From Terriglobia bacterium (GTDB lineage: Bacteria; Acidobacteriota; Terriglobia; Versatilivoradales; Versatilivoraceae), in assembly GCA_951813285.1 (NCBI GenBank), contig OX638355.1, positions 4,483,136 through 4,547,135 of the forward strand: 64,000 nucleotides of DNA. The letters are read 5' to 3'. The notes beneath the pieces are model-generated. The model was not told where the DNA came from and searched no databases. It saw only the letters and a list, made by a program, of their open reading frames with translations. Each line of letters starts with the position of its first letter. Position 1 is the stretch's first letter. The translations under genes and the position numbers were made by a program. This document shows, in pieces, positions 20,667 through 29,300 of this stretch.

Positions 20667-20971
20667 TAGTCGGACAGGAGCCGGTCTGAAATCGTGGAAT
20701 CGGATGAGAGCCGGAGGCGGGCTGAGTGTACCATAGAACCGGCAGGGCGGAGACCGATCCGGCAGCCCCATCTTCAAACCCATGAAATCACTATCCTGGT
20801 GGGCCTCGATTTGGATTCGGAGCACGGTTGACGACCCTGAGAGGTCTATGGTAACTTCCGCCTCAACCCGGTTGGGACGGGGTTCATTCTGGCTGTCCGG
20901 GAAAACGCTGGGGGACCTGTTTGACGATAGATCCAGGCGGTCTGCTCCCTGTGCTCGCGCAGGGGGCAGAG
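20667..20971. other. Divergent intergenic region recN/tolQ
   Basis: No gene seen. It should contain promoters for recN and the tol genes; the only candidate I can point to is the weak element at 20828-20857. Confidence 0.5.
20828..20857 (+). promoter_or_regulatory. Possible promoter of the tol cluster
   Basis: TTGACG (20828-20833), 18-bp spacer, TAACTT (20852-20857), 114 bp before the tolQ start. The match is modest. Confidence 0.3.
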
Positions 20972-21646
20972 ATGGACTTGTTTAAGTTGATCCTTCAGTC
21001 GGGTCCCCTGGCCAAGGGCGTCCTGCTGGTCCTGGTATTCTTCTCGATTTTTTCCTGGGCGATCACCTTCAAGAAATATTTTTATCTGAAGAAGCTGCGC
21101 GCCGATTCGGAAGCCTTTCTGCGTATCTTTCGAAAGAGCAAGCGCTTTTCCGAAATCAGCGCGGCTTGCGAATCCCTGAGGAACACTCCCCTGGTCGAGG
21201 TCTTTCTGGCCGGCTACGAAGAACTGGAAGCCCAGTTGATGAGCCAACCCGCCGGTGACCGCCCCGCCCCGTCTCCAACGCTCAAGACCATCAACGTCAT
21301 TCAAAGGGCGCTGTCCCGAGCCTCTTCGGTGCAACTGACCAAGCTGGAGCGCAATATGAGCTGGTTGGCCACCACGGCCTCGGTGGCCCCCTTTATCGGG
21401 CTGTTCGGAACGGTGCTGGGCGTCATCGATGCCTTTGCCGGCCTGGGAATGGAGGGGGCGGCCACCATCCGCGCCGTAGCCCCCGGCATCTCGGAGGCCC
21501 TCATCGCCACCGCGGCCGGTCTCTTTGCAGCCATTCCGGCGGTGATCGCCTACAACTATTTTGTCCACCACCTCAAGGAGTTCGGCTCCGCCATGGACGA
21601 CTTTTCCCTGGAGTTCCTGAATCTGATGGAGCGGACCTTTCTGTAA
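20972..21646 (+). CDS. tolQ: TolQ/ExbB-type proton channel subunit
   Basis: Inner-membrane subunit of the proton-driven TolQR motor for outer-membrane invagination. 224 residues with three transmembrane segments: about 12-32, 128-150 (ATTASVAPFIGLFGTVLGVI) and 170-192 (ALIATAAGLFAAIPAVIAY). The ATG at 20972 follows a purine-rich AGGGGGCAGAG; a TTG at 20921 is also in frame but adds an unlikely N-terminus. tolR follows after 71 bp. The wider tolB-pal-cpoB context favours TolQ over ExbB. Confidence 0.9.
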   Translation: MDLFKLILQSGPLAKGVLLVLVFFSIFSWAITFKKYFYLKKLRADSEAFLRIFRKSKRFSEISAACESLRNTPLVEVFLAGYEELEAQLMSQPAGDRPAPSPTLKTINVIQRALSRASSVQLTKLERNMSWLATTASVAPFIGLFGTVLGVIDAFAGLGMEGAATIRAVAPGISEALIATAAGLFAAIPAVIAYNYFVHHLKEFGSAMDDFSLEFLNLMERTFL

Positions 21647-21717
21647 CCCGGCAGCCGGGCTGATCCGCAAGCCCGCTCCCGAGGCTCGTCGTCCAAGCGC
21701 GTTAGAAAGGTGAAACG

Positions 21718-22128
21718 ATGGCATTCACCAACCCGCAAGGGAGAACCCAGACGTCGCTTTCCGAAATCAACGTGGTTCCCCTGGTGGACGTGGTGCTGGT
21801 CCTGCTCATCATCTTCATGCTGACCGCGCCCATCATTCAGTCCGGAATCGAGGTCAGCGTCCCCAAGACCAAGACGGTCAGCGAGTTGACCAAGGAACTG
21901 CTGGTGGTCAGCATCAACCGGGAACAGCGGCTCTTCGTGGGCTCCGATCCCATCAACATCAACGATTTGGAAACCCGCCTGCAGGCCCGGATCAAAGACC
22001 CGGAATCCGCCATGATCTATTTGCGCGCCGACGAGGAAGTGCCATTCGGGACCGTCGCCCGGGTCATGGAACGAGCCAGGCTTGCAGGCGTGAAGAATAT
22101 CAACGTGGTCACCCAGCCGGAACAGTAG
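21718..22128 (+). CDS. tolR: TolR/ExbD-type protein
   Basis: 136 residues with one N-terminal transmembrane helix whose conserved aspartate (D in INVVPLVDVVLVLLIIFML) is the proton-translocating residue. The periplasmic ExbD/TolR domain follows. The start has AAAGGTG upstream. It is the partner of tolQ. A 784-bp repeat-filled gap separates it from the next tol gene, which is unusual. Confidence 0.92.
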   Translation: MAFTNPQGRTQTSLSEINVVPLVDVVLVLLIIFMLTAPIIQSGIEVSVPKTKTVSELTKELLVVSINREQRLFVGSDPININDLETRLQARIKDPESAMIYLRADEEVPFGTVARVMERARLAGVKNINVVTQPEQ

Positions 22129-22172
22129 CCACGACCCGTGAGTCCGCGCCGGCCGGCGGGGGCGCGGCTTGT

Positions 22173-22220
22173 CAGAAACAAACGAAAAAAGAGTTATCCA
22201 CGAAGGGCCACTAAGGCGCT
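22173..22220 (-). repeat. Repeat family A, copy 4 (truncated)
   Basis: Only the CAGAAACAAACG end and two 10-bp units remain before the sequence diverges near 22220. Confidence 0.7.
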
Positions 22221-22342
22221 GGAGAAGGCTCAAGAGGGATGGGGCAAAGGTCGGCAAGGGGGTCAACGAAGGACACAAGGGACAACAAGGATTTGTCCGC
22301 GAAGGAGCAGCAAGGACCGCATCGTGATTTGCAGATATTATT

Positions 22343-22560
22343 AACATCGATGCACAGGATGAACAGGATTCTTCAGGAAACGGCTGGCTTCCAATGCCGG
22401 GAATCCGCAAATCCGCACCGGACCATCGCCCGAGTTGGCTTCTGGTGCAGGAAGCTCTCGTCCTGTTAATCCTGTGCATCGATGTGCAATAGGTCGAAAA
22501 CCGTGCTAACGGAACAGGGTCCTTGTCCCCGACCGGCTATGAAGATTCGTTGTTTCACTC
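22343..22560 (-). repeat. Repeat family C, full composite copy
   Basis: The left part (22343-22486) has inverted ends: AACATCGATGCACAGGAT at the left and its near-complement at the right, with 9-bp units. It is directly joined to a module (22487-22560) recurring at 28611-28694 and 41225-41300. Confidence 0.75.
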
Positions 22561-22573
22561 TAAAGGAAAACGG

Positions 22574-22777
22574 CGAACCACGAATGGACACGAATAAACA
22601 CCAATAAACGCATTGATGAGTTGTTGATTGGGGGGTGTGACAATCGACATCGAGGGGTTATCTGTGAAGGACACGAAATCATACCAAGGTAACAGCGTTG
22701 CAGAAGCATTGTGGCGCCGCTTCTCGTTCGAGAGAGTCCACCTGCATTCGTGTCTATTCGTGTTCATTCGTGGTTCG
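22574..22777 (-). repeat. Repeat family B, full copy 2 (MITE-like)
   Basis: A 204-bp element, reverse of copy 1 (5695-5901), same terminal inverted repeats and core, about 88 percent identical by eye with a 3-bp deletion. Confidence 0.85.
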
Positions 22778-22912
22778 TCTTTATTGACGATTGACCGTTT
22801 TTCCTCGCATGATCCGCACGGAAGGGCGGGGGCGGGGCTTGTCTGAAACGCCTATGCTTCACCCTGTATGATTCGTCCCTTGGCCGGGGACGCGGGGGGC
22901 GGCTAATCTCCG

Positions 22913-23716
22913 ATGCCGGTCCAACGACACTCCATTTTTGAGATTCAGAAGGAAAGTCTGGGAGGATATCTCTACCTGTCAGTGGTCAGCCATCTGCTGG
23001 TGGGGGTGAGTTTTTTCCTCCTGCCCTCCTACCTCAACCCAAGCGCCGACCCCTGGGGCGACAGCCAGGGCGGTGGCGGCTCCATTTCGGTGGGCCTGGT
23101 GCAGGGGGCGACCATTCAAGGACTGAACCTGCCGCGTCCCAAGCAGACCACCGCCAGCAACATCGCCACCGAATCCAAGGGTCTCGGTCAGACCGAAGAG
23201 ACCAAGGCGGCTGAAACCGCGCCGGAGGTCCCCGACCCCAAGGCCTTCGAGGTCAAGAAGAAGCGCAGGGCCAGGAAGCGGCCGCGCACCCGGCGTCGGG
23301 CTCCCAAACAGGTCGCCCAGATCCCTCCTTCCGATAGAGTTCCCTTTGGCGAGGGCGGCGCTCCCGACCTCTCCTATTCCCAGTTTCAAACCGGCACGGG
23401 GTCCGGTGGCATCGGATTGGGCGACGGGTTTTTCGGCAAGAAGTATGGCTGGTACGTGAGGCAGATTCGCGACATCGTCAGCAGCAACTGGCAGAAGAAC
23501 CTGGTCAGTCCCAACGTGCGCACGGCCAAGCGGGTGGTGGTTCAATTCACCATCCGCCGGAACGGTTCCATTGCCAGGGAAACCATCAAGCAATCCAGCG
23601 GGGTCCCGTCGTTGGACCGTTCCGGACTGAGAGCCATCAAGGCCTCCCGATTCCCTCCCCTTCCCGGGGGAGAGACCCGGTTGGTGGCTGAATTCTGGTT
23701 CGAGCATTCCCGATAA
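22913..23716 (+). CDS. TolA/TonB-like periplasmic linker protein
   Basis: 267 residues: one N-terminal transmembrane helix (about 19-42), a Gly-rich then Lys/Arg-rich spacer (KKKRRARKRPRTRRR at about 115-130), and a C-terminal TonB/TolA-type domain (about 180-267) with VVVQFTIRRNGSIA and PSLDRSGLRAIKASRFPPLP. Position between tolR and tolB argues for a TolA role linking TolQR to TolB/Pal, though the C-terminal domain reads as TonB_C. The start ATG has only a weak ribosome-binding site. Confidence 0.85.
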   Translation: MPVQRHSIFEIQKESLGGYLYLSVVSHLLVGVSFFLLPSYLNPSADPWGDSQGGGGSISVGLVQGATIQGLNLPRPKQTTASNIATESKGLGQTEETKAAETAPEVPDPKAFEVKKKRRARKRPRTRRRAPKQVAQIPPSDRVPFGEGGAPDLSYSQFQTGTGSGGIGLGDGFFGKKYGWYVRQIRDIVSSNWQKNLVSPNVRTAKRVVVQFTIRRNGSIARETIKQSSGVPSLDRSGLRAIKASRFPPLPGGETRLVAEFWFEHSR

Positions 23717-23735
23717 CCGAAGAAAACGAAAACCC

Positions 23736-25073
23736 ATGACCAAACTCCTCACACCTGTCTGCCTGCTGTCGATGACATTCCTCAGTGGTCCATTGCCGGC
23801 CGCCGCCCAGGAGACCGACAGCCAGGTCCGTGTGGTGGTGACCGAGGGCGTCAGGGCCCGCGTGGCCGTGGCCGATATACAGCAACGCGGCTCCGAGTCC
23901 GAGCTGGATGGGCACACCCGCCTGTTCGACGACGTGCTGTGGAACGACCTGCGGCGGGCGGGCGTCTTCGAGTTGGTGCCCAAGAGCTTTTACCCCCTGA
24001 AACTGCCCTCGCAGCCCTACGAGGTCAATTACGAGGAATGGACCGCCGAAGACGTTCAGGCTCAGAACCTGGTCTATGGAAATTCCTATATGCAGCGGGG
24101 CCAGTTCGTGGTCGAGGCACGCTTGATCGACGTGAACACCCAGGAGTCCATCATCGGAAACCGCTACCGGGTGGATCCGGATGAAGAGGGCGTCCGATCC
24201 CTGGCTCACCGCTTGGCCGACGAAATCGTGCTCCGCATCGGAGGAGGGGTTCGAGGGATCGCTTCCACCCGGATTGCCTTTGTCTCGAACCGCAACGGCA
24301 ACAAGGAAATCTACACCATGGACTACGACGGCTATGGGCAGAAGGCGCTCACCAATCACCGTTCCATCAGCCTGACCCCCCGCTGGTCCATGGACAACTC
24401 ACGCATCGCCTACACCTCCTACCATCGAGGCAACCCCGATCTGTACTTTCGAACCGTCTTCGATCAAAGGCTCATTCCTTTTTCCCACCGCGGCGGACTG
24501 ACCACCACCCCGGCCTTTGCCCCCGACGGGGAACGGATCGCCTTCAGCTCCAGCAAGAGCCGCGACCCGGAAATCTATGTATCCGATCTCCGCGGCCGCC
24601 ACCTCAAGCGGCTGACCCGGGCCCGCGGCGTGGACATCTCGCCCGTATGGAATCCCAAATCGGGCCGACAAATCGCCTTCGTCTCCGGGCGCAGCGGTTC
24701 CCCACAGATCTGGATCATGGATGAGGACGGCTCCAACCTGCGCCGGTTGATCAAGGAAGGCGGCGAAGCCGTGAGCCCCTCCTGGAGTCCGGACGGCGTG
24801 CACATCGCTTTCTCCTGGAGGAGGCGGCTGACGGGACGATTCGACATCTACCTGCTGGACGTGGTCAGCGGCCGGTTTAGCCAACTCACTCGAGACGGCG
24901 CCAACAACGAGCATCCGGTCTGGTCGCCCGACAGCCGTCACATTGCCTACGAGTCCAACCGTTTCGGGAGCCGGCAGGTCTTTATCATGCTGGCCGACGG
25001 TACCCAGAAAGAGCAACTCACGAACCGCGGCCAAAACACCTCCCCCGCATGGTCCAATTACTTTCAGCAGTGA
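23736..25073 (+). CDS. tolB: TolB, periplasmic beta-propeller
   Basis: 445 residues with a Sec signal peptide (cleavage near PAAAQ), the N-terminal TolB domain (about 30-170) and a C-terminal six-bladed propeller made of repeats such as IAFVSNRNGNKEIYTMD, IAFSSSKSRDPEIYVSD and IAYESNRFGSRQVFIM. It binds Pal in the Tol-Pal complex. It starts 19 bp after the TolA/TonB-like gene. A T-rich stretch follows the stop. Confidence 0.95.
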   Translation: MTKLLTPVCLLSMTFLSGPLPAAAQETDSQVRVVVTEGVRARVAVADIQQRGSESELDGHTRLFDDVLWNDLRRAGVFELVPKSFYPLKLPSQPYEVNYEEWTAEDVQAQNLVYGNSYMQRGQFVVEARLIDVNTQESIIGNRYRVDPDEEGVRSLAHRLADEIVLRIGGGVRGIASTRIAFVSNRNGNKEIYTMDYDGYGQKALTNHRSISLTPRWSMDNSRIAYTSYHRGNPDLYFRTVFDQRLIPFSHRGGLTTTPAFAPDGERIAFSSSKSRDPEIYVSDLRGRHLKRLTRARGVDISPVWNPKSGRQIAFVSGRSGSPQIWIMDEDGSNLRRLIKEGGEAVSPSWSPDGVHIAFSWRRRLTGRFDIYLLDVVSGRFSQLTRDGANNEHPVWSPDSRHIAYESNRFGSRQVFIMLADGTQKEQLTNRGQNTSPAWSNYFQQ

Positions 25074-25082
25074 TTTTTTTGT

Positions 25083-25110
25083 TTTACACTGGATTTATTT
25101 TTTATAGACT
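25083..25110 (+). promoter_or_regulatory. Possible promoter of pal
   Basis: TTTACA (25083-25088), 16-bp spacer, TAGACT (25105-25110), in an AT-rich patch 72 bp before pal. Confidence 0.45.
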
Positions 25111-25181
25111 AGGGCTCGCTATCAAAGTTTCCGGACACGATTGCGCTTCCACACCCATTTTTGAACGGAGGTAAGGATATT

Positions 25182-25937
25182 ATGAAAAACAGGAAGTTCT
25201 TGAACGTGGCTGCCCTGTGCCTGTTCGCGCTCCTCATTGCAATCTCGGGCGGCTGTAAAAAGAAAGTTCCGGTCGCGCCTCCGGAAGAGCCTCCGCCGCC
25301 TCCGCCGCCGGCCAAGCCCACGGCAACCCTGACGGCCAATCCCACGACCATCCAGAAGGGAAAGTCGTCGACCCTGACCTGGAGCACCACCAACGCCACC
25401 AACGTCTCCATCAACCAGGGGATCGGTGACGTCAGCACCAGCGGGTCGCGCTCGGTTTCTCCCAGTTCATCCACGACCTATACGTTGACCGCCAAGGGAG
25501 AGGGCGGAAGCGTTACCGCAAGCGCCCGGGTGACAGTCACCGCGCCGCCGGCACCGCCACCGCCACCCAAGAAGAGGGGGCCGACAGTCGAGGAGATGTT
25601 CACCAAGAAGGTCCAGGACATCTATTTCGACTATGACCAGTCGGAGATCAGGGGCGACGCCCGCGCGACCCTGGCCGCGGCCTCCGAATTCCTCAAGAAA
25701 TACCCGCAAGTCCGCTTCACCATTGAAGGCCATTGCGACGAGCGGGGGAGCGAGGAGTACAACCTGGGTCTGGGCGACCGCAGAGCCAACTCCGCCCTCA
25801 GCCATCTCACCTCCATGGGGATATCCAGCTCTCGAGTCAAGACGATCAGCTACGGCAAGGAGAGGCCCCAGTGCACGGAGTCCAACGAGGCCTGCTGGCA
25901 GAAGAATCGCCGGGCCCACTTCGTGCTGAGTCGCTGA
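25182..25937 (+). CDS. pal: Pal, peptidoglycan-associated lipoprotein with Ig-like insert
   Basis: 251 residues. Lipoprotein signal with lipobox-like ISGGC, then a proline run, an Ig-like all-beta domain (about 48-125; ATLTANPTTIQKGKSSTLTW), a second proline linker, and the OmpA/Pal domain (about 145-250) with IYFDYDQSEIRGDAR and TIEGHCDERGSEEYN, containing the peptidoglycan-binding residues. Usual Pal is about 150-190 residues; the Ig-like domain between anchor and OmpA domain is the extra part. GGAGG lies 10 nt before the ATG. C-terminal cysteines (PQCTESNEACW) are present as in many Pal proteins. Confidence 0.93.
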   Translation: MKNRKFLNVAALCLFALLIAISGGCKKKVPVAPPEEPPPPPPPAKPTATLTANPTTIQKGKSSTLTWSTTNATNVSINQGIGDVSTSGSRSVSPSSSTTYTLTAKGEGGSVTASARVTVTAPPAPPPPPKKRGPTVEEMFTKKVQDIYFDYDQSEIRGDARATLAAASEFLKKYPQVRFTIEGHCDERGSEEYNLGLGDRRANSALSHLTSMGISSSRVKTISYGKERPQCTESNEACWQKNRRAHFVLSR

Positions 25938-25952
25938 CGCCCAGCAGTACCC

Positions 25953-25995
25953 GCGGCGAGGCCGCCCCTTGATCTCCCGAGGGGCGCCTCGTCGC
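25953..25995 (+). terminator. Strong hairpin after pal
   Basis: Imperfect 15-16-bp inverted repeat (25953-25968 with 25981-25995) starting 16 bp after the pal stop, no T-run. Possible intrinsic terminator or mRNA-stabilising hairpin. Confidence 0.45.
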
Positions 25996-26162
25996 ATCCA
26001 TTTCATTCTCCCTGCAGTGGTTGACTCCCACCTTCTAAAAGGCAGAACATCCTGTTTTTCGGATGGTTTCCCGACTCTTCCGCGGCTCAACCCGAGCTTG
26101 CCCTGCCGATTAGCCGCTGCTATGATTCACGCAACGACCACTTTGGACCCCCAGATATCGAG

Positions 26163-26999
26163 GTGACCAAATTGCTTAGAAACACCCTGTTGCCCAGCCT
26201 AGGGATTCTATTGATGGCGACGCTTCCGGCCTCGGCTCAAAAACGGGAAATCATCCGGCTGCAAGCCGACGTGTCGATCCTGCAGCAGCAACTGCGGGAG
26301 CTGCAGAAGGGTTTCGACTCCGACATCGCCGTCTTGAAAGACCTGGTCGAGAAGCTCTTCGACCAGTCGGCCAGGATGCAGGTCGTCCTCGAAGGCATGA
26401 AGTCGTCCAACCAGCAGACGGAGACGGCGGTCGGATCCAAGGTCGATTCGCTGGAGAACCAGTTCTCGGTGGTCAACACCGGAATCGACATGGTGATGGA
26501 CCGAATCAACAAGCTCTCCATGCAGATGGCGGAGACCAAGACCCAGGTCGAGTCCCTGGACAACCCGCGGCGGGCGGGCGGTTCCCTGGACCCGGAGACA
26601 CTCTACAATTCCGCCCATGGCGACTACCTCAAAGGCAACTACGACCTGGCCCGGGAGGGCTTTCAGGAATACATCAACAACTATCCGGAAACCGAACTCT
26701 CGGACAACGCGCTCTACTGGATCGGCGAGACCTACTACGGGGTCCGGAATTTCGCCGAGGCCGTGGATGCTTTCGACCGGGTGATACAGGTCTATCCCAA
26801 GGGCGACAAGGTTCCGGCGGCGATCTTGAAAAAAGGGTTCAGCTACCTGGAGCTCGAAAACCAGCAAGCCGGGGTCAAGGAGCTCCGCTGGGTCATTCAG
26901 AAGCACCCTTCCTCCAGGGAGGCCGAGATCGCCAGGAATCGGTTGAAGACCCTGGGCGTATCGGCCCGCGCCTCTCGGCGCAGGACGTCGCGCCGCTAA
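26163..26999 (+). CDS. cpoB: CpoB/YbgF-type Tol-associated TPR protein
   Basis: 278 residues starting with GTG. Signal peptide ending near PASAQ, a heptad-rich coiled coil (about 28-115), and a C-terminal TPR region (about 140-262) with LYNSAHGDYLKGNYDLAREGFQ-type repeats (first TPR at about 143-175). CpoB coordinates peptidoglycan synthesis with Tol-Pal constriction. Position after pal matches the usual order. A basic tail RASRRRTSRR ends the protein. Confidence 0.9.
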   Translation: MTKLLRNTLLPSLGILLMATLPASAQKREIIRLQADVSILQQQLRELQKGFDSDIAVLKDLVEKLFDQSARMQVVLEGMKSSNQQTETAVGSKVDSLENQFSVVNTGIDMVMDRINKLSMQMAETKTQVESLDNPRRAGGSLDPETLYNSAHGDYLKGNYDLAREGFQEYINNYPETELSDNALYWIGETYYGVRNFAEAVDAFDRVIQVYPKGDKVPAAILKKGFSYLELENQQAGVKELRWVIQKHPSSREAEIARNRLKTLGVSARASRRRTSRR

Positions 27000-27050
27000 A
27001 GAATTTCTCCCTACGATCTTCTCCCCAAGCTGTTTAAAAGGAGGCAGGGT

Positions 27051-27482
27051 ATGGCAGGCTCAGTCAACAAGGTGATTCTGGTGGGCAGGCTGGGACAGGA
27101 CCCCGAAGTCAGATATACACAAGGAGGCACGGCGGTCGCAAACCTTCGCATCGCAACCGACGAGACCTGGAAGGATCAGAGCGGCGAACGCCAGCAGCGA
27201 ACGGAGTGGCACACGGTCGTCGCCTGGCGCAGACTGGCGGAAATCTGCGGCCAGTATCTCAGCAAGGGAAGGCTGGTCTATATCGAGGGGAAATTGCAGA
27301 CCCGGAGTTGGCAAGACAGAGAGGGAAACAAGCGCTACTCCACCGAGGTTCAGGCCGACAACATGGTCATGCTGGGCGGAGGCCGATCCGAGGAAGGACA
27401 AGCGGCGGCGCCAGCCCAACCCGCCGCTGCCGCTGCCGCCGGTTCCGACTCCGGAACGAGCGACGACGACATTCCATTCTAA
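27051..27482 (+). CDS. ssb: Single-stranded DNA-binding protein
   Basis: 143 residues: N-terminal OB fold (about 1-110; [18 protein letters not shown] and [20 protein letters not shown]), an Ala/Pro-rich linker and the acidic partner-binding tip DDDIPF. AAGGAGG lies upstream of the ATG. A kinase-like gene follows 13 bp downstream on the same strand, so the two are probably cotranscribed. Confidence 0.97.
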   Translation: MAGSVNKVILVGRLGQDPEVRYTQGGTAVANLRIATDETWKDQSGERQQRTEWHTVVAWRRLAEICGQYLSKGRLVYIEGKLQTRSWQDREGNKRYSTEVQADNMVMLGGGRSEEGQAAAPAQPAAAAAAGSDSGTSDDDIPF

Positions 27483-27495
27483 CCCGCCCGCTCCC

Positions 27496-28440
27496 GTGCT
27501 CATCGGCAAGCAGATCGGCCCTTACCGAATTCTCTCCAGAGACCGGCTGGCGGACACGCCCTACCTATACAAGGCAACCCACATCGAGCGGCGGGAAACC
27601 GCCGCCCTGCTGTTTCTGAAGCGGCTGCCCCGGCAGGAAGACCCTGCCGAATCGCAATTCCTGCAGAAGCTGGCCCTCTACGCCACCTTGGACCACTCCA
27701 ACCTGGCGCGGATCTTCCCCATTGAGGCCTATGAAGGTCATCACATTCTTCCCATGGAATTTATGCATGGGAAGACTCTGGCCGAGATGATCGGCGCAGG
27801 TCCTTGCGACTTCGACCTGGCCCTTCAGACAGCCATTCAAACCGCCCGCGCATTGCTGGAGGTGCACGAGAACGGCCTCGTGCATGGACACCTCACCTCA
27901 CGCAGCCTGCTCCTGGAGGAAGGCAATCAGGTCAAGCTGCTGGACGTTGTTCTGCCCTACCTGCCGCCCAACCTGGTCCTGCGCGATCCGCGGGAACCCG
28001 AGTCGCAGAAACAAAACCCCCCGTTGGGTCAGCCGCCGCTGCTGCACCGCAGCTACCGGGCGCCCGAGCAAGTGCGGGGGAAGCCTGGCGATGCCAGGAG
28101 CGACCTCTTTTCCCTGGGGGCTGTGCTTTACGAACTTTCCCTGGGGGAGTTTCTCTTTACGGGTGGGGACGCCGCCGCGCTGGACCGGCAGATTGTGGAC
28201 CGGGAGCTACCCGGGCTGACCGCCGTACGCCCCCAAGCCTCCCCGGGGTGGAGCCGCCTGTTGCGGGCTCTCCTGCAAAAAGATCCGGCCGATCGATACC
28301 CGTCCGCCTACGAACTGCTGAGCGACCTGGAGAAGCTCAACTACGGATTCAGCCTGGACAAATTGGCCTTCCGCCCGACCAACCCCAGGCTTACCCGGCG
28401 CGGATTTTTCAGGAGCTTCACCGGAGACCCCGAGGAGTGA
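27496..28440 (+). CDS. Ser/Thr kinase-fold protein, predicted pseudokinase
   Basis: 314 residues, GTG start. A protein-kinase fold spans about 8-285: beta-3 lysine K42 (LLFLK), APE motif RAPEQV, and the DxxSLG F-helix segment RSDLFSLGAVLYEL. The catalytic loop expected as HRDLKPxN reads HGHLTSRS (130-137), so the proton-acceptor Asp, the Lys and the Asn are all replaced. The glycine-rich loop is poor and DFG is reduced to Asp150-Val-Val. Phosphotransfer therefore looks unlikely. No transmembrane segment; a basic C-terminus follows (TRRGFFRSF). Function unknown; cotranscription with ssb suggested by 13-bp spacing. Confidence 0.82.
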   Translation: MLIGKQIGPYRILSRDRLADTPYLYKATHIERRETAALLFLKRLPRQEDPAESQFLQKLALYATLDHSNLARIFPIEAYEGHHILPMEFMHGKTLAEMIGAGPCDFDLALQTAIQTARALLEVHENGLVHGHLTSRSLLLEEGNQVKLLDVVLPYLPPNLVLRDPREPESQKQNPPLGQPPLLHRSYRAPEQVRGKPGDARSDLFSLGAVLYELSLGEFLFTGGDAAALDRQIVDRELPGLTAVRPQASPGWSRLLRALLQKDPADRYPSAYELLSDLEKLNYGFSLDKLAFRPTNPRLTRRGFFRSFTGDPEE

Positions 28441-28502
28441 TCAGCCAGCCCCCGTCTCCGACGACGGGACCGATCATACAGGGTGAAACAGCCGTGTTGC
28501 AG

Positions 28503-28523
28503 GCCAGTGGTGAGTGGTGAGTT
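28503..28523 (-). repeat. Heptanucleotide array H4 (short)
   Basis: Read in reverse it gives AACTCAC, CACTCAC, CACTGGC: three units fitting the heptad pattern of the other arrays. Confidence 0.5.
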
Positions 28524-28527
28524 ATTT

Positions 28528-28575
28528 GATCGACACGCAAAGCAAGTTGTCGGTCTTGGCGCAGTCCTTCAAATA
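28528..28575 (+). repeat. 48-bp dispersed module, second copy
   Basis: Matches 5928-5975 at 42 of 48 positions. Confidence 0.7.
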
Positions 28576-28610
28576 AGTACCACCCCTGCCCTGCCGGGCA
28601 GATCATCCGA

Positions 28611-28694
28611 GAGTGAAACAACGAACCTTCATGGCCTGTCGGGAACAAGGGCCCTGTCGTGCCAAACCGGTTTTCTACTGATTGAACATGGATG
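28611..28694 (+). repeat. Repeat family C, truncated composite copy
   Basis: Module matching 22487-22560 and 41225-41300, then the first bases of the C part (GAACATGGATG) before it is cut by repeat F at 28696. Confidence 0.65.
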
Positions 28695-28695
28695 C

Positions 28696-28787
28696 AGGCG
28701 ACGTTTCCCATGGGCTGACGCCCGCGGCTAAGTGCTGCCGCGGCTTCGCCGCTCTCAAGGAAGCCGGCTAAAGCAGCATATTCTCAG
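28696..28787 (+). repeat. Repeat family F, copy 1
   Basis: A 92-bp unit repeated at 29610-29701 with two mismatches. It contains short hairpins GGGCTGACGCCC and GCGGCTTCGCCGC. Confidence 0.85.
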
Positions 28788-28852
28788 ACAAGCCGGGCCC
28801 CCGACGACGGGGCGGATCATACGAGGAAGAAACTGCCGATCGTTTTTAAAGA

Positions 28853-28876
28853 CGAACCACGAATGGACACGAATTG
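28853..28876 (+). repeat. Lone end of repeat family B
   Basis: Starts CGAACCACGAATGGACACGA; the core of B does not follow. Confidence 0.65.
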
Positions 28877-28960
28877 GGATGGACCACCTTCAATGACCAA
28901 CCGCGCCCGAATGTATCTGCGATATCGTGACCTTGATATCCCGACGTCATGGGCGGGAGC

Positions 28961-29116
28961 CACCCGGGAGCGCGGGCGTCCCGCCCGCAACCTTATTCGT
29001 GCAAGCAGCCTGCGATCCAGGGGCATTCCCTCGAACAGTGCACCAAACCCGCCTTTGCAGGGTTCGCTACTATGGTGCCAAGTCCTATGCGGGCGAGACG
29101 CCCGCGCTCCCGGGTG
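28961..29116. repeat. Element G, 29-bp terminal inverted repeats
   Basis: 28961-28989 and 29088-29116 are inverted copies with one mismatch in 29, around about 98 bp of unique core. Each arm is itself partly palindromic (GCGGGCG ... CGCCCGC). No coding capacity for a transposase. Confidence 0.8.
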
Positions 29117-29300
29117 GGCATTCTCCCATTCACTCTTGCTCCTCAAGAGAGCGTGTCGGGTTGCCGGGCCGCAGCCCTGGCGTGCAGATCATGCGAGAGA
29201 GCCTCTTGCAATATTGGCAGTGGGGCAGGTCGTTTTGCCGGCAATCGTGATGTTCTGCCTATTTCAATAGTCGGGTGCAACCTGGTGAAAAAGGGGAGTT

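Larger units (their letters stand above)
22129..22912. other. Gene-free repeat cluster inside the tol locus
   Basis: No gene. It holds a truncated repeat A (22173-22220), the composite repeat C (22343-22560), a full repeat B (22574-22777) and a GC-rich linker also seen beside other A copies (about 22808-22852). Short frames here are repeat-derived. Confidence 0.8.

Noticed and set aside
28696-28787. Repeat F as a structured non-coding RNA gene
   Set aside because: Short hairpins exist, but there is no promoter or terminator and the unit is duplicated among other repeats; no known RNA family recognised.
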